Assembly: GCF_000410875.1 (NCBI RefSeq)
Contig: NZ_AROI01000016.1
Location: forward strand, 186,001 to 250,000
Origin: Halopseudomonas pelagia CL-AP6
GTDB lineage: Bacteria; Pseudomonadota; Gammaproteobacteria; Pseudomonadales; Pseudomonadaceae
DNA: 64,000 nucleotides
Direction: 5' to 3'
Part shown: positions 36,101 through 47,590 of the stretch, piece by piece
Layout of the letters: every line of letters starts with the position of its first letter
Position numbering within the stretch: the first letter of the stretch is position 1
The notes under the pieces: model-generated
Database searches by the model: none
What the model was told of the DNA's origin: nothing
What the model saw: the letters and a program-made list of their open reading frames with translations, nothing else
Program-made: the position numbers and the translations under genes

Positions 36101-36760
36101 TCAATGTCCCGGCTCGTCGTTCCAAAGGTATTTGTGCAGCTGCATCTGAAAGCGTACCGGTAGATTGTCTTCAACAATCCATTCAGCAAGCTGACGCGGC
36201 ACCAGCTCAGCGTGGCTCGGCGAAAACAACACCTCTCCGACTCGCTCACAGAGCGCATATTCATCCACTTTGAAACGCGCCCACTCGTAGTCATCACGAT
36301 TGCAGATCACGAACTTGATCTGATCCTGCAGGTCGAGCGATGCAATGTTGGCATACAGATTACGCCCTACCTCTTGCGACCCGGGGGTCTTCAGATCGAC
36401 CACCCGGCTCACCCGGGCATCTACTGCGCTGACATCCAACGCCCCACTGGTTTCCAATGACACCCGGTACCCTGCGTCACAGAGCGCCTGCAGTAGTAGT
36501 AGCGCATTTGGCTGGGCAAGGGGCTCTCCCCCTGTGACACAGACATAGCGGGGCTTGAAGGCCGCCACCTGGAGCAATATCTGCTCAAGGTTCAGCAACT
36601 CCCCACCACTGAAAGCATAAGCGGTATCACAATACTGGCAGCGTAGCGGGCAACCGGTCAGCCGCACAAAAACGGTGGGTAAGCCGAGCGTACGACTCTC
36701 ACCCTGGATGGAATAAAAAATCTCCGACATGCGGAGCATTGCAGACAAATCAATCGGCAT
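36101..36760 (-). CDS. queE: 7-carboxy-7-deazaguanine synthase QueE (radical SAM)
   Basis: A 219-residue radical SAM enzyme that makes 7-carboxy-7-deazaguanine. The cluster motif CPLRCQYC (Cys-x3-Cys-x2-Cys) follows [17 protein letters not shown] at the N-terminus, [21 protein letters not shown] and [10 protein letters not shown] are family blocks. The start [17 protein letters not shown] at 36760 is used; MLRMSEIF and MSEIF are shorter alternatives. It feeds QueC, encoded 1 bp downstream. I looked for a preQ1 riboswitch before it and found none. Confidence 0.93.
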   Translation of the reverse strand: MPIDLSAMLRMSEIFYSIQGESRTLGLPTVFVRLTGCPLRCQYCDTAYAFSGGELLNLEQILLQVAAFKPRYVCVTGGEPLAQPNALLLLQALCDAGYRVSLETSGALDVSAVDARVSRVVDLKTPGSQEVGRNLYANIASLDLQDQIKFVICNRDDYEWARFKVDEYALCERVGEVLFSPSHAELVPRQLAEWIVEDNLPVRFQMQLHKYLWNDEPGH

Positions 36761-36957
36761 ACTGATTCCCTGGGCTGGACTGCAAGACAGGCAGAGGCCC
36801 CAATGAGCCGTTATCAACAGCCGGCCTAAGGCCGTCACGCTGACACAATAATGCTCGGTGGTTTAAAGGCGCGTAGTGTAGCTTAAAGGCTGGGAGGTTG
36901 CAGGCAGCGGGCGCACCAAGGCGCCCTGTAACAGCAGATATTCAGACGGGTACCGGC

Positions 36958-37773
36958 TTAACTCTGAGCGTCAAGATCACGTCGGGCCAGCTGTGCGGCT
37001 GACGAATTGGGGTGCTTGGACAGGACCTCGCGATACAGTGCTGCGGCCTTGTCCTGGTTACCCAGGCGACGCTCTACATCAGCCAGTTTGTACAAGGCAT
37101 CCGCTTCCTTGCGATGGCCAGGATACTGGCTGACGACCAGCGCAAAGGCGCGGCCAGCTGCATCCAGGTCGGATTCGACAAGATGAATTTCACCCAGCCA
37201 ATACTGGGCATTACCCGCGTATTCGCTACTCGGATAACGCCGTACGAACGCACTGAAAGCCTGAATGGCTTTATCGAAATCACGCGCCTTGACCAAATCA
37301 AAGGCCGCGTCATACATCAATTTTTCACGCTGCGGATCTGACTCAGCCGCGGGGGCTGCTCCAGTCTGAGCGGACGAGGTGTTCTGGCCACCCTCTGCGG
37401 GCGAACCGTTGTTGGTCGGAAGGGGTCTATCGAGCGGCCCTTGCGCGCTCCTCGGAGCTCCACCGCTCATGCCCGAAGACACTCTGCGATCAAGATCCTC
37501 ATAACGATCCAACTGATCCTGCTCCATCTGCTTAAGCTTGTATTCCTGCTCTTCTACCAAGCCCCGCAACATGGATACTTCTTGCTGCAGCTGATACAGC
37601 TGCTGCATAAGCTGGCCTTCCATAGAAAGGCCAGCCTGGCCCTGTTGGGGCGCAGAGGACATCGACTGGTTATTCCGGGCACCGCCCGAGCTACCATCGA
37701 TAACGGGTACCTGCGCTACTGCCGCAAACGGCAACAACAAACAGGCGACTGTAAATCCTCTGAACCCTTTCAT
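36958..37773 (-). CDS. cpoB: Cell division coordinator CpoB (YbgF)
   Basis: A 271-residue periplasmic protein of the Tol-Pal operon. A signal peptide ends around FAAVAQ; a trimerising coiled coil follows (residues about 50-95, MEGQLMQQLYQLQQEVSMLRGLVEEQEYKLKQMEQ), then a Gly/Pro/Ser linker and TPR repeats (YDAAFDLVKARDFDKAIQAFSAFVRRYPSSEYAGNAQYWLGE and onward). CpoB links PBP1B activity to outer-membrane constriction through TolA. It starts 8 bp after pal stops, same strand. Confidence 0.92.
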   Translation of the reverse strand: MKGFRGFTVACLLLPFAAVAQVPVIDGSSGGARNNQSMSSAPQQGQAGLSMEGQLMQQLYQLQQEVSMLRGLVEEQEYKLKQMEQDQLDRYEDLDRRVSSGMSGGAPRSAQGPLDRPLPTNNGSPAEGGQNTSSAQTGAAPAAESDPQREKLMYDAAFDLVKARDFDKAIQAFSAFVRRYPSSEYAGNAQYWLGEIHLVESDLDAAGRAFALVVSQYPGHRKEADALYKLADVERRLGNQDKAAALYREVLSKHPNSSAAQLARRDLDAQS

Positions 37774-37781
37774 AAGACCTC

Positions 37782-38282
37782 TTACTTACGCAGTTCTACG
37801 CGACGATTCTGAGCCCAAGCTTCTTCGCTTGAACCAGTAGCAGCCGCTTTTTCTTCGCCGTAGGAGACCAGCTCCAGTTGACCGGCAGAAACACCTTGCA
37901 GTACCAAATAACGCTGAACGGCAGCAGCACGACGCTCGCCCAGAGCCATGTTGTACTCGCGGGTGCCGCGCTCGTCAGTGTGGCCTTCCAGCACTACACG
38001 GTTACCAGCAGCCTTCAGGTCCTTGGCGTGAACGTCAAGGGCGCGCATGGCTTCAGGCTTCAGGTCAGAGCTATCGAACTCGAAGTAGAAAGTGGTGATA
38101 GCACGCAGAGCGGCTTCTTCGCTGCTCATGCCGTTATCGCTTGAAGAGGAAGGGCTGGTGTAGCCGGCATTCGGATCAACCGCGCCAGTACCAGCGGTAT
38201 CGCCGCCCTTGGAGGAACAACCAACGATTACGCCGAAAGCCACAACCAGTGCCGCAAACTTGCCAATTTTAGATACTTGCAT
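37782..38282 (-). CDS. pal: Peptidoglycan-associated lipoprotein Pal (OprL)
   Basis: A 166-residue outer-membrane lipoprotein that anchors the outer membrane to peptidoglycan. The leader ends in VIVGC, giving the lipidated Cys; a Ser/Gly linker follows, then the OmpA-like domain ([63 protein letters not shown]) with Asp/Arg residues that bind diaminopimelate. The second of two adjacent ATGs is chosen for AGGAG spacing and alignment with OprL. The mature sequence is very close to P. aeruginosa OprL as I remember it. Confidence 0.95.
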   Translation of the reverse strand: MQVSKIGKFAALVVAFGVIVGCSSKGGDTAGTGAVDPNAGYTSPSSSSDNGMSSEEAALRAITTFYFEFDSSDLKPEAMRALDVHAKDLKAAGNRVVLEGHTDERGTREYNMALGERRAAAVQRYLVLQGVSAGQLELVSYGEEKAAATGSSEEAWAQNRRVELRK

Positions 38283-38328
38283 CATAGAACTCCTGGAAAA
38301 CCCCATATGGTTTAGTGTTGTTACACCC

Positions 38329-39633
38329 TTAAGGCAGGTATGGGGACCATGATGGCACGCGCAGGTCAGTGAATTGAGTCGGAATCTCCGACCTAGCACG
38401 ACCGTTGGTAGATACCAGCATGAGAACGCCCCGTCCCTGTTGACGGGTTGCATAAATTAACATAGTACCGTTAGGTGCGACAGTAGGAGACTCATCTAAC
38501 GATGTCTGTGTTAAGACCCTCAGATTGCCACGCTTGAGGTCCTGCGCAGCAATCTGAAAATTACGGTTGCCATCCTGGCGATGGACCATGACCATGGTGC
38601 TGCCATCCGCCGACATTTTTGCATTGGCATTATAGTTGCCAACAAAAGTCAGCCGCTCGCTACTACCCGAGTTTATATTCTGTTTATAAATCTGCGGGCG
38701 TCCGCCACGATCGGAGGTAAACGCAATAGTGCTGTTGTCCATCCAGGTTGGCTCGGTGTCAATCGCGTGATGATTGGTCACTCTGCGCATTTGTTTAGTC
38801 GCCAATTCCATCACGTAAATTTCCGGGTTGCCGTCACGCGACAACACAAAAGCCAATTTCTGCCCATCCGGGGACCATGCCGGAGCACCGTTCAAGCCTT
38901 CGAAGCTGGTTATCCTCTCACGGCGGCCGGTTTGCACATAATGTATATAGATTTCCGGGCGACGCGATTCAAAAGACACATAGGCTATCCGTTGGCCATC
39001 CGGTGCGTAGGAAGGCGTCAGGATTGGTTCCCGTGACTGCAACAGGGTAACCGCGCGAGCACCATCATAGTCCGAACGTTGTAACGTATAGCGGGTATTA
39101 GTCTCGGAAAAACGTTCCGCTGCCACATAGAGTAGCTTGGTATTGAAGGCACCGCGAATACCGGTGATTTCTTCAAATATCTCATCACTCAGATGGTGCG
39201 CCATATCCCGCAGCTGGGCCTGGGTGCCACTGACCGTTTTGGACATGAGCACCTCTTCACGCACCACGCTATAGAGGCTGTAACGAATATCAAAACGGTC
39301 CGCCGAGGGATCCTTGTTGATTTGCCCTGCGACCACATACTCAACGCCGAGCATGCGCCAGTCGCGCGGGAATATCTCGCTGGGTTGAGTCGGATTACTC
39401 AGCATGTTGGCGCGGTCAAAGGGCGCAAACATACCGGTATTGCGCAGGTTGTTTGAGGTGATCTGCGCCAGGTCTTCAGACAAGGGTGAACCGCCCTGCC
39501 AACCAAAGGGCACCACGGCAATCGGCGTAGCCTTGTCGGTACCCCGGGTGATCTCAATCGCGTCCTGCGCGAGTACGCTCTGGGCCATCAACAGCATTGC
39601 GGCCATTGCCAGCCAACTTTTCATGACATTCAT
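38329..39633 (-). CDS. tolB: Tol-Pal system translocation protein TolB
   Basis: A 434-residue periplasmic protein with a signal peptide ending SVLAQD, an N-terminal alpha/beta domain (about residues 25-160) and a six-bladed beta-propeller built from WD40-like repeats such as [37 protein letters not shown] and [19 protein letters not shown]. TolB binds Pal and TolA. The ATG at 39633 shares its A with the tolA TGA (TGATG), so translation is coupled; an in-frame TTG one codon upstream is an alternative. It is 46 bp upstream of pal. Confidence 0.95.
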   Translation of the reverse strand: MNVMKSWLAMAAMLLMAQSVLAQDAIEITRGTDKATPIAVVPFGWQGGSPLSEDLAQITSNNLRNTGMFAPFDRANMLSNPTQPSEIFPRDWRMLGVEYVVAGQINKDPSADRFDIRYSLYSVVREEVLMSKTVSGTQAQLRDMAHHLSDEIFEEITGIRGAFNTKLLYVAAERFSETNTRYTLQRSDYDGARAVTLLQSREPILTPSYAPDGQRIAYVSFESRRPEIYIHYVQTGRRERITSFEGLNGAPAWSPDGQKLAFVLSRDGNPEIYVMELATKQMRRVTNHHAIDTEPTWMDNSTIAFTSDRGGRPQIYKQNINSGSSERLTFVGNYNANAKMSADGSTMVMVHRQDGNRNFQIAAQDLKRGNLRVLTQTSLDESPTVAPNGTMLIYATRQQGRGVLMLVSTNGRARSEIPTQFTDLRVPSWSPYLP

Positions 39634-40664
39634 CAAAATGACAGATCCTCTGGTTTGAAACGCAATGTGCGCTTGCGATACATGCGATCAAAAGTCGCGG
39701 GGTTGTCGCGTGACAACTGTTGCATTTCCGGTATGCGGCCAACGTTTCTGACAGCCTGAACAGCGGACTGGTCAAAACCTGCATCACCACTGGAACGAGA
39801 AACCACTGCATCGGTGATCTGCCCGGTCGGCAACATGCTGATCACCACATCTACCACCATACCATTACGCGCCGTAGGTGGGCGGCGCCACTGCTCACTT
39901 ACATAACGACGAATCAGGTCATCAAAGCTGGCGGCCACCTCATCGCCCATCTGGTCCGCTTGCGCCTGCTGATACTGCGTTTCGTCGGCCAGCAATTCGG
40001 CCAACGCGCGGGCCTTGGCGTCTTCGGCTTCGCGTCGCTGCTGGGCAGCCTTATCGGCCTCAGCTTTCTTGGCCGCCTCTGCTGCGGCTTTTTTCTTCGC
40101 CTCGTCAGCCGCCTGCTTTTTCGCAGCTTCTGCGGCAGCCTGTTTTTTCGCCGCCTCGGCCGCCGCTTTCTTCTTGGCTTCCTCTTCGGCCGCTAGCTTC
40201 TTCGCTGCATCGGCCTTACGTGCCTCGGCAGCGGCGGCGACCTTCTCCGCCTCTGATTCTTTCTGAGCTTCTGCTTGCTTTTGCGCCTCGGCCTGCTTTT
40301 GCTGCTGCTCCTTGGCAGCCGCAGCGGCTGCCGCAGCTTCAGCAGCACGCTCTTCACGCGCCTGGGCAGCTTGCTCTTCGAGCTTTTGCTGCTCTTGCTT
40401 CAACTCTTCGGCTTCATGCTGCGGCGCGGCGGTTTTGGCCGCTTCGCCGGCAATACTTTGATCCGTCTGCGTCGTCGCTGGACTCTTGGAGTTCAACTGC
40501 ACCAGCGTAGCCTGCACGATCGGCTTGGCCGGCTCGAATTCCGGCGCACTGGTGAAAGACACAAACAGCATCATCGCCACGCCAAGATGCACGGCCAACG
40601 CTTTGAGTACCGGCGCCGCATAGCGAACCGATGTTTCCTGCGGCTGATCTTCGCGAGTATTCAC
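39633..40664 (-). CDS. tolA: TolA energy-transducing envelope protein
   Basis: A 343-residue protein with one N-terminal membrane helix ([19 protein letters not shown]), a long periplasmic helix of Ala/Lys/Glu/Gln repeats (about residues 75-220, many [10 protein letters not shown]-type units) and a C-terminal globular domain (about residues 235-343, [35 protein letters not shown]). It couples the TolQR motor to Pal at the division site. The start is GTG at 40664, overlapping the tolR stop as GTGA. The low-complexity repeat is normal for TolA. Confidence 0.93.
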   Translation of the reverse strand: MNTREDQPQETSVRYAAPVLKALAVHLGVAMMLFVSFTSAPEFEPAKPIVQATLVQLNSKSPATTQTDQSIAGEAAKTAAPQHEAEELKQEQQKLEEQAAQAREERAAEAAAAAAAAKEQQQKQAEAQKQAEAQKESEAEKVAAAAEARKADAAKKLAAEEEAKKKAAAEAAKKQAAAEAAKKQAADEAKKKAAAEAAKKAEADKAAQQRREAEDAKARALAELLADETQYQQAQADQMGDEVAASFDDLIRRYVSEQWRRPPTARNGMVVDVVISMLPTGQITDAVVSRSSGDAGFDQSAVQAVRNVGRIPEMQQLSRDNPATFDRMYRKRTLRFKPEDLSF

Positions 40665-41110
40665 GGCGCCTCGGTAATCAATCCGACGTTGGGGACACCG
40701 GCCTGCTGCAAGGTGGCCATCGCCGTGACCACCAAGCCGTAATTAGCCTGCTGGTCGCCGCGAATGTACACCACAGTGTCCGGGCGAGCGCTGATGATTT
40801 TGGACACGCCATCGGACATTTGTTCCAAACTGATAGCACTATCGGTCTGATTTTCGGTATCAACGGTTTCGCCAAGGTTCCAGTAATAGGTGCCATCGGC
40901 CAGCACAGACAGCGTCAGGACTTGCTGATTGGTGTCCGCCGGCAAGACATCACTGGAGACCTGCGGCAAATCAACATTGACGCCCTGGTTCAGCATCGGC
41001 GCGGTGACCATAAAAATAACCAGCAGCACGAGCATAACGTCGATATAAGGCACGACGTTCATCTCTGCCACCGGTTTGCGTTTCTGCCGTCTACCTTGGT
41101 GCACCTGCAT
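40661..41110 (-). CDS. tolR: Tol-Pal proton-channel subunit TolR
   Basis: A 149-residue ExbD/TolR protein: a basic N-terminus (HQGRRQKRKPVAEMNVVPYIDVMLVLLVIFMVTAPML) with the essential Asp in the single helix, then a periplasmic dimerising domain ending [25 protein letters not shown]. TolR and TolQ use the proton gradient to energise TolA. It overlaps tolA by 4 bp and lies 12 bp after tolQ. Confidence 0.95.
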   Translation of the reverse strand: MQVHQGRRQKRKPVAEMNVVPYIDVMLVLLVIFMVTAPMLNQGVNVDLPQVSSDVLPADTNQQVLTLSVLADGTYYWNLGETVDTENQTDSAISLEQMSDGVSKIISARPDTVVYIRGDQQANYGLVVTAMATLQQAGVPNVGLITEAP

Positions 41111-41122
41111 GTAAACTCCCGA

Positions 41123-41821
41123 TTATTCGTCGTTACTGGCGTGGACGCGGCGATGCAGAATGCTCGAAAACTCATCAGCAAAGGTGTAGTAACGGCTGAT
41201 CAGCATTTCCGAGCGAGCAGAAAACCGGTTGTAGGCAATCACTGCCGGAATCGCAGCAAACAAACCAATCGCAGTCGCAATCAAAGCCTCGGCAATACCC
41301 GGCGCTACCGTTGCCAGCGTAGCTTGCTGGGCACTGGCCAGGCCCCGAAATGAGTTCATGATGCCCCATACGGTACCGAACAGACCGATATAAGGACTGG
41401 TGGAACCTACGGTGGCAAGGAACGGCAAATGCAGCTCCAGACGCTCCTCTTCCTTGGAGATAGCCACGCGCATCGAACGTTGCACCGCATCCATAACCGC
41501 GTCGGGGTCAACACCCGGCTGCTGACGCATGCGAGAAAATTCCTTAAAACCCGCTCGAAATATCTGCTCCAGACCCGAGTTGGTATCTGGGCTACCCGTC
41601 ACCTGACGATACAGCTTGGACAGATCGATACCCGACCAGAAGCGATCTTCAAAATCATCCAAGGCCGATTTTGCTGCGCGCAGAAAACTGCTGCGTTGAA
41701 AAATCATTACCCAGGACACCACCGATGCGAGCACCAGGGTCAGCATCACCAGTTGTACCAGCACACTGGCGGTGGAAATCAGGTGCCACATGGACATTTG
41801 ATCAGCTTGCACGCGTTGCAT
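41123..41821 (-). CDS. tolQ: Tol-Pal proton-channel subunit TolQ
   Basis: A 232-residue inner-membrane protein with three helices: [22 protein letters not shown] near the N-terminus, and the pair [27 protein letters not shown] and [30 protein letters not shown], which line the proton path. The start [14 protein letters not shown] at 41821 matches the length of P. aeruginosa TolQ before SMW and overlaps the end of ybgC by 20 bp; a start at 41872 would add 17 non-conserved residues. The ybgC-tolQRAB-pal-cpoB order is the standard one. Confidence 0.93.
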   Translation of the reverse strand: MQRVQADQMSMWHLISTASVLVQLVMLTLVLASVVSWVMIFQRSSFLRAAKSALDDFEDRFWSGIDLSKLYRQVTGSPDTNSGLEQIFRAGFKEFSRMRQQPGVDPDAVMDAVQRSMRVAISKEEERLELHLPFLATVGSTSPYIGLFGTVWGIMNSFRGLASAQQATLATVAPGIAEALIATAIGLFAAIPAVIAYNRFSARSEMLISRYYTFADEFSSILHRRVHASNDE

Positions 41822-42269
41822 CTCCTTGATCGATCTGACTACTAACTGCTTGAGCAGCCCTGAATGCATCACTCAGTGCCGCCGGAATGGCTCTTGGTTT
41901 GTACCGATCGGCACTGACACAAGCGACCAACACTTCACCCTCACACAATAATATCCCGTCAGCGCGTCTTACCTGCTGGCGGAAGCGAATACTGATTCGC
42001 CTGAGTTCCAAGACCTCAACACTGACCACAAGTTCATCATCCAGGCGCGCGGGCGCGTGATAGCGCGCAGCCACCGAATGCACTACAAAGATGATGTTCT
42101 CGCTTTGCAAAGCACTTTGGTCAAACCCCAGGGAGCGGACCAGCTCGGTTCGCGCGCGCTCCATAAACTTGAGATAGTTGACGTAATAGACGATGCCGCC
42201 GGCATCGGTATCTTCAAAGTAGACACGGGCTCTTAGCGCGAATGGCGGCCCTGATTTGTCAGCGCGCAT
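41802..42269 (-). CDS. ybgC: Acyl-CoA thioesterase YbgC of the Tol-Pal cluster
   Basis: A 155-residue hotdog-fold thioesterase. The 4-hydroxybenzoyl-CoA-thioesterase type active site is [28 protein letters not shown], with the catalytic Asp in EDTDAGG. It hydrolyses acyl-CoA or acyl-ACP and is the first gene of the tol-pal operon, although its role there is unclear. The 3' end runs 20 bp into the tolQ coding region, a sign of translational coupling. Confidence 0.93.
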   Translation of the reverse strand: MRADKSGPPFALRARVYFEDTDAGGIVYYVNYLKFMERARTELVRSLGFDQSALQSENIIFVVHSVAARYHAPARLDDELVVSVEVLELRRISIRFRQQVRRADGILLCEGEVLVACVSADRYKPRAIPAALSDAFRAAQAVSSQIDQGDATRAS

Positions 42270-42327
42270 AATGTAAAGCCATCAGTAACCTTTGCATAGC
42301 GCTTCCCCAGTAAAATCGTAAATATTT

Positions 42328-43386
42328 TTATTCGTCCAGACCACCACTATCCAGAAACAGATCGCCCACAGGCTGCGTCATACGCGAGGGCAAATTCAGA
42401 CCAAAATGTTGGTAGGCATGACGGGTCAGCATGCGACCGCGCGGCGTGCGCGTGATAAACCCTTGCTGGATCAGAAAAGGCTCCAACACATCCTCGATGG
42501 TATGGCGCTCTTCACTAATGGCCGCTGCCAGGCTGTCGATACCCACGGGCCCGCCATCGAACTTGTCGATCATCGCCAATAGCAGGCGCCGATCCATATG
42601 ATCGAAGCCTTTTTCGTCGATATCCAGCAGATTCAGCGCCTGATCAGCCACCTCTCGGGTAATGCTGCCGCTGCTGCGCACTTCAGAAAAATCGCGCACC
42701 CGGCGCAGTAACCGGTTGGCAATACGGGGCGTGCCACGGGAGCGGCGGGCAACTTCCAGCGCACCTTCCGGGGCCAGATCCAGGCCCAGAATAGCGGCTG
42801 AGCGACGCACGATAGTAGCCAGGTCATCTACCCCGTAAAACTCCAGGCGCTGCACAATTCCGAAGCGGTCACGTAGCGGATTGGTCAGCATGCCGGCTCG
42901 CGTGGTCGCCCCCACCAGCGTGAAGGGCGGCAAATCCAGCTTGATGGAACGGGCGGCAGGCCCCTCCCCGATCATGATATCAAGCTGGTAATCCTCCATT
43001 GCTGGGTAGAGAATCTCCTCCACAACCGGCGAAAGACGATGTATTTCGTCAACAAAAAGCACATCTCCGGCTTCCAGATTGGTCAGCATCGCTGCCAGAT
43101 CCCCTGCCCGCTCAAGCACCGGCCCCGAGGTACTTTTGATCTTGACGCCCATTTCCTGAGCAATAATATTGGCCAGCGTCGTTTTGCCCAAGCCGGGCGG
43201 GCCAAAGATCAACACGTGATCCAGCGCCTCACCACGCCCTTTCGCCGCCGCAATAAACAGCTCCATCTGCTCACGCACCGTCGGCTGGCCAATATAATCA
43301 GCCAGGCGGTAGGGGCGGATGGCCCGGTCTATAACTTCTTCCTGCTGCCGCGGACTCGCGGCAATCAGGCGATCTTCTTCCAGCAT
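42328..43386 (-). CDS. ruvB: Holliday junction branch-migration ATPase RuvB
   Basis: A 352-residue AAA+ motor that drives branch migration with RuvA. Walker A is GPPGLGKTT, Walker [10 protein letters not shown], sensor 1 GATTRAGML, and the arginine finger region is [14 protein letters not shown]; a winged-helix C-terminal domain follows ([36 protein letters not shown]). The N-terminal start [25 protein letters not shown] is normal for the family. It follows ruvA by 25 bp in the ruvCAB operon. Confidence 0.97.
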   Translation of the reverse strand: MLEEDRLIAASPRQQEEVIDRAIRPYRLADYIGQPTVREQMELFIAAAKGRGEALDHVLIFGPPGLGKTTLANIIAQEMGVKIKSTSGPVLERAGDLAAMLTNLEAGDVLFVDEIHRLSPVVEEILYPAMEDYQLDIMIGEGPAARSIKLDLPPFTLVGATTRAGMLTNPLRDRFGIVQRLEFYGVDDLATIVRRSAAILGLDLAPEGALEVARRSRGTPRIANRLLRRVRDFSEVRSSGSITREVADQALNLLDIDEKGFDHMDRRLLLAMIDKFDGGPVGIDSLAAAISEERHTIEDVLEPFLIQQGFITRTPRGRMLTRHAYQHFGLNLPSRMTQPVGDLFLDSGGLDE

Positions 43387-43411
43387 GGCTTACCCGTGCG
43401 TTTTAAACTGG

Positions 43412-44017
43412 TTAAACGATGCCCTTGAGGGCACGGCGAATCAACTCTTCACTACTCAAACCGTCTTCTTCCACCGCCGCGATCGCGCGGCTCGCTTCCT
43501 GAGGCTTGTAGCCTAGCGAAATCAACGCACTGACAGCGTCGGCGCTCTGTGATGCGGGCGCAGTGCTGGCAGCTGCGGCGGCCAAGGGCTTGAAAGAACC
43601 GGGTAGCGTTTCCCAGGCCTTGAACCGATCACGCAATTCGATCAGCAGCCGCTCGGCAGTCTTCTTGCCGACGCCCGGCACCCGCACCAGCGCACTGGTG
43701 TCCTGCGCCTGGACGGCGCGAATCAACTCGTCCACTTCCAGCCCAGACATCAGCGCCAGGGCCAATTTAGGCCCCACACCGTTCAACCGGATCAGTTCAC
43801 GGAACAGTTCGCGTTCGCGCTTTTCGGCAAAAGCATAAAGCAATTGCGCATCTTCACGCACCACCATATGGGTATGCAGGGTGACCGTTTCGCCTAGCGT
43901 CGGGAGCTTGTAGAAGGTGCTCATCGGCGCATCGAGCTCATAGCCGACCCCCTGCACATCCAGCAAAATATGCGGCGGCTGCTTTTCCAGCAAAATGCCT
44001 TTCAAACGTCCAATCAC
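43412..44017 (-). CDS. ruvA: Holliday junction-binding protein RuvA
   Basis: A 201-residue tetrameric junction-binding subunit. Domain I ([28 protein letters not shown]) is an OB fold, domain II has two helix-hairpin-helix motifs ([18 protein letters not shown] and [19 protein letters not shown]), and domain III (about residues 150-201, [21 protein letters not shown]) contacts RuvB. It follows ruvC by 31 bp. Confidence 0.97.
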   Translation of the reverse strand: MIGRLKGILLEKQPPHILLDVQGVGYELDAPMSTFYKLPTLGETVTLHTHMVVREDAQLLYAFAEKRERELFRELIRLNGVGPKLALALMSGLEVDELIRAVQAQDTSALVRVPGVGKKTAERLLIELRDRFKAWETLPGSFKPLAAAAASTAPASQSADAVSALISLGYKPQEASRAIAAVEEDGLSSEELIRRALKGIV

Positions 44018-44048
44018 GCAGTTGTTCCTTTTCCGTTATCTTGCTTGC

Positions 44049-44576
44049 TCACCGCCTGCGCACCCGGCCATTACGCAGGCCAAGCAGACCGCCACCCAAC
44101 TGTAGGTTCAACGCGGCGGAGTGTGCATGGCATAACGCCGCAGCCAAGGCATCCGCTGCATCCGCCTGAGGCGTGCCGGAGAGTCCAAGCAGTTGAGTGA
44201 CCATATGCTGCACCTGGGATTTGTCCGCAGCGCCAGTCCCGACCACTGATTGCTTGATTTGCCTGGCAGTATACTCATGCACCTGCATATCCGCGTGAAC
44301 CGCAGCCACGATCGCTGCGCCGCGGGCCTGCCCGAGCTTCAGCGCCGAATCCGGGTTACGCGCCAGAAACACCTGCTCGATGCTGAGTATCTCCGGCTGG
44401 TACTGCCCAATCAGCTCGGTCAGACCCTCAAAGATCAGTTTCAGGCGTTCCGGAAAGGGTCCGCCGCCCAGACGAATGCAGCCGGAGGTTACATATTCAC
44501 ACTTGCCCGCGCGCTCACTGACGATGCCGTAGCCGGTGGTGCGCGAGCCAGGATCTATGCCCAGAATCAATGCCAT
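44049..44576 (-). CDS. ruvC: Crossover junction endodeoxyribonuclease RuvC
   Basis: A 175-residue Holliday-junction resolvase with an RNase-H-like fold. The catalytic acids are Asp7 in [14 protein letters not shown], the Glu in [23 protein letters not shown], and the Asp pair in [15 protein letters not shown]. It cuts symmetrically across four-way junctions. It heads the ruvCAB set and lies about 130 bp after yebC, separated by a terminator, so the ruv operon probably has its own promoter. Confidence 0.96.
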   Translation of the reverse strand: MALILGIDPGSRTTGYGIVSERAGKCEYVTSGCIRLGGGPFPERLKLIFEGLTELIGQYQPEILSIEQVFLARNPDSALKLGQARGAAIVAAVHADMQVHEYTARQIKQSVVGTGAADKSQVQHMVTQLLGLSGTPQADAADALAAALCHAHSAALNLQLGGGLLGLRNGRVRRR

Positions 44577-44660
44577 ACGCTGTCGCCACTCTCATTTTAA
44601 CTGCGGCACAGTGTGCCACATCGGCCTGCCGGCAGAGCCAAAAACTCGTGTCGAGCAGAC

Positions 44661-44690
44661 AATAAAAAAGGGAGGCATTCGCCTCCCTCA
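44661..44690 (-). terminator. Rho-independent terminator of yebC
   Basis: On the minus strand an 8-bp GC stem (44669-44676 with 44681-44688) and 4-base loop is followed by a run of T residues. It lies 18 bp after the yebC stop and before ruvC. Confidence 0.85.
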
Positions 44691-44707
44691 TTGATACAGC
44701 AGAATCA

Positions 44708-45454
44708 CTAGCTCATCTGCTCCAGCACCGCATCGGGGATATCCGCATTGCTGTAGACGTTCTGCACATCGTCCAGGTCCTCCAGCATGTCGACCAACCG
44801 GATAACCTTTTCCGCCGAATCCAGATCCAGCTCAGTGGTGGTCGCCGGGATCATGCTGACCTCAGCGCTCTCCGATTCAAACCCGGCCACATCCAAGCCG
44901 TCCTTTACCCTGCCAAATTCCTCAAACGCGGTAAACACCTCGATCGAACCATCATCGCTGACCAGCACGTCGTCCGCACCCGCCTCCAGGGCGGCTTCCA
45001 TCAGAGCATCTTCGTCGATGCCTGCGGCATAACTGATCTGGCCTTGACGGGTGAACAGATAAGCCACTGATCCGTCAGTACCCAGATTGCCGCCACATTT
45101 ATTAAACGCGTGCCGCACCTCACTGACCGTACGGTTGCGATTATCGGTCATTACCTCGACCAGAATCGCCACGCCACCGGCCCCATAGCCCTCATAGGTC
45201 AGCTCTTCCATATTGTCGGCGTCGTTGCTGCCGGCCCCGCGCGCGATGGCGCGGTCAATGGTGTCGCGGGTCATGTTGGCAGTCAGCGATTTGTCCACCG
45301 CCGAACGCAGGCGCGGGTTGTCAGCCGGCTCCGGGCCTCCCAGGCGGGCGGCTACGGTCAACTCGCGGATCAGCTTGTTGAACACCTTGCCGCGCTTGGC
45401 ATCCTGAGCCGCCTTGCGGTGCTTGATATTGGCCCATTTGGAATGTCCGGCCAT
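44708..45454 (-). CDS. yebC: YebC/PmpR (TACO1) family protein
   Basis: A 248-residue protein with the family opening [22 protein letters not shown] and blocks [49 protein letters not shown] and [12 protein letters not shown]. Family members are described as transcription regulators (PmpR represses quinolone signalling in P. aeruginosa) or as factors that aid translation of proline-rich stretches. The ATG at 45454 is preferred; another ATG lies one codon upstream. It is 28 bp after aspS. Confidence 0.95.
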   Translation of the reverse strand: MAGHSKWANIKHRKAAQDAKRGKVFNKLIRELTVAARLGGPEPADNPRLRSAVDKSLTANMTRDTIDRAIARGAGSNDADNMEELTYEGYGAGGVAILVEVMTDNRNRTVSEVRHAFNKCGGNLGTDGSVAYLFTRQGQISYAAGIDEDALMEAALEAGADDVLVSDDGSIEVFTAFEEFGRVKDGLDVAGFESESAEVSMIPATTTELDLDSAEKVIRLVDMLEDLDDVQNVYSNADIPDAVLEQMS

Positions 45455-45482
45455 CATCGACTCCGTCTATCTGTAAGCTGAA

Positions 45483-47258
45483 TTACTCGGCCTTGGGTTG
45501 TTCACGCAGGCGAATGTGCAGTTCACGCAATGCCTTGCTATCCACCGCACCCGGCGCCTGGGTCATGACACAAGCTGCGCTCTGGGTTTTCGGGAAGGCA
45601 ATGACCTCACGGATCGACTGGGCACCGGTGACCAGCATGACCAGACGGTCCAGACCAAAGGCCAGACCACCGTGTGGCGGCGCGCCATACTTCAGCGCAT
45701 CGAGCAGGAAGCCGAACTTCTCCTGCTGTTCTTCAGCGCTGATGCCGAGAATATTGAACACCGCCTGCTGCATTTCCTTGCGGTGAATACGGATCGATCC
45801 GCCACCCAGCTCGGTACCGTTAAGGACCATGTCATAGGCGCGCGACAGCGCCGTCGCTGGATTCGCCGCCAACTCCTCGGGGCTGCACTTGGGTGCAGTG
45901 AAGGGATGGTGCAACGCGCTGAGGCTGCCGTCATCGCTCTCTTCAAACATCGGGAAATCAATCACCCACAGCGGCGCCCACGTGCAGGTCAGCAGCTCCA
46001 GATCGTGGCCCAGCTTGATACGCAAGGCACCCAGAGCTTCGGATACCACCTTGGCGCGATCGGCACCAAAGAACACCAGATCGCCATCGACTGCGCCGAC
46101 CCGGTCCAGAATCACTTGCAGATTCGCCTCGGGAATGAACTTGACGATCGGCGACTGCAGACCTTCGACACCCTTGGCGCGTTCGTTGACCTTGATATAG
46201 GCCAGGCCCTTGGCGCCATAAATGCCCACATACTTGGTGTAATCGTCGATTTGCTTGCGCGGCATGCTCGCCCCGCCAGGAACCCGCAGCGCGGCAACGC
46301 GGCCCTTGGGATCCTTGGCCGGGCCGCTGAAGACCTTGAAGTCGACTTCGGTCAGTTGATCGGCCACGTCTACCAGCTCCAGCGGATTACGCAGGTCCGG
46401 CTTGTCGGAACCGTAGCGGCGCATCGCCTCTTCAAAGGTCATATGCGGGAAGTCGCCCAAGTCTACGTCCAGCACTTCCTTGAACAGCTGCCGGATCATG
46501 CCTTCAGTCAGACCAATGATGTCCTGCTCGTCCATAAAGCTGGTTTCGATATCGATCTGGGTGAATTCCGGCTGGCGGTCGGCACGCAAATCTTCATCGC
46601 GGAAGCACTTGGCAATCTGGTAGTAGCGGTCAAAGCCGGAGACCATCAACAGTTGTTTGAATAACTGCGGCGACTGCGGCAAAGCAAAGAAAGTACCGGG
46701 ATGGGTGCGGCTGGGCACCAGATAATCGCGAGCACCCTCGGGCGTGGCACGCGTCAGAATCGGCGTTTCCACATCGAGAAAACCGTTCTCGTCCAGATAA
46801 CGACGCACGCTGCTGGTAATACGCGAGCGCAGCTTCAGTTTGGCAGCCATTTCCGGGCGACGCAGATCGATAAAGCGGTAGCGCAGGCGGGTTTCCTCGC
46901 CGACGTCGGAATATTCATCCAGCGGGAACGGCGGTGTTTCGGCCTGGTTCAACACTTCCAGCTCGTAGCCCAGCACTTCAATCGCGCCGGAGGCCATGTT
47001 CGGGTTGACCGCACCGGCTGGGCGCGCACGCACTTTGCCAGTCACCTTGACTACATACTCACTGCGCACACGGTCAGCCAGGGCAAAGGTCTCTTCGCGA
47101 TCCGGATCAAAAACCACCTGAGCCAAGCCTTCGCGGTCGCGGATATCCAGAAAAATCACCCCGCCATGATCACGGCGACGGTGCACCCAGCCGCAGAGAG
47201 TGATTTCCTGGTCCGCCAGTGTCTCGTTCAACTGGCCGCAATAGTGGCTACGCATCAT
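45483..47258 (-). CDS. aspS: Aspartate--tRNA(Asp/Asn) ligase
   Basis: A 591-residue class II synthetase. Domains in order: OB-fold anticodon binding (residues about 1-105, [23 protein letters not shown]), catalytic core with motif 2 ([20 protein letters not shown]), a bacterial GAD insertion (about residues 285-420) and motif 3 ([13 protein letters not shown]). It probably charges both tRNA-Asp and tRNA-Asn in pseudomonads, where Asn-tRNA is made by transamidation. The start at 47258 ([12 protein letters not shown]) matches relatives; the longer frame is rejected. Confidence 0.97.
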   Translation of the reverse strand: MMRSHYCGQLNETLADQEITLCGWVHRRRDHGGVIFLDIRDREGLAQVVFDPDREETFALADRVRSEYVVKVTGKVRARPAGAVNPNMASGAIEVLGYELEVLNQAETPPFPLDEYSDVGEETRLRYRFIDLRRPEMAAKLKLRSRITSSVRRYLDENGFLDVETPILTRATPEGARDYLVPSRTHPGTFFALPQSPQLFKQLLMVSGFDRYYQIAKCFRDEDLRADRQPEFTQIDIETSFMDEQDIIGLTEGMIRQLFKEVLDVDLGDFPHMTFEEAMRRYGSDKPDLRNPLELVDVADQLTEVDFKVFSGPAKDPKGRVAALRVPGGASMPRKQIDDYTKYVGIYGAKGLAYIKVNERAKGVEGLQSPIVKFIPEANLQVILDRVGAVDGDLVFFGADRAKVVSEALGALRIKLGHDLELLTCTWAPLWVIDFPMFEESDDGSLSALHHPFTAPKCSPEELAANPATALSRAYDMVLNGTELGGGSIRIHRKEMQQAVFNILGISAEEQQEKFGFLLDALKYGAPPHGGLAFGLDRLVMLVTGAQSIREVIAFPKTQSAACVMTQAPGAVDSKALRELHIRLREQPKAE

Positions 47259-47590
47259 GGTATGGTGTTCCTGTATTGAAGTCGGGCCGCTTGCGCAGCA
47301 ATATCTTGCCTGCGGCAAAGAGCGCACGGATAAAAGCGCCATAATATACCCGAAAATTGCCTCACGCGGGGAGAACCTGGCGCATCTATTGCCGCGAACA
47401 AAGTAGCATCCATTGCGGCGTCCATTGCAGCCAGCACCTCATCTGGCTATGCTCCAGACCATACCCTGGTTCGGTATCCCACGCTCGCAAGCTGGCGATT
47501 TCTGAAGCGCTATTTCTGAACAAGCCCTATGCTCTGCTGTCTATAAATCAGCAAAGCCATTTTTGTGACGCACATAACTCAACAGGAGTA
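47259..47590. other. Intergenic region between aspS and dps (332 bp)
   Basis: This divergent gap must hold promoters for both genes. A TCTATAAAT element lies about 47 bp before the dps start and could be a -10 for sigma-70 or sigma-S, but no clear -35 accompanies it. An imperfect tandem GCAACAAAGTAGCATCCATTG/GCGTCCATTGCAGCC block sits near 47395-47430. I see no gene or riboswitch. Confidence 0.4.

Noticed and set aside
36761-36838. A possible preQ1 riboswitch upstream of queE
   Set aside because: No compact H-type pseudoknot pattern with an A-rich tail could be found in the leader.
40000-40350. Repeats inside tolA considered as a CRISPR or tandem repeat array
   Set aside because: They are codon-level Ala/Lys/Glu repeats in frame with tolA and have no spacer structure.
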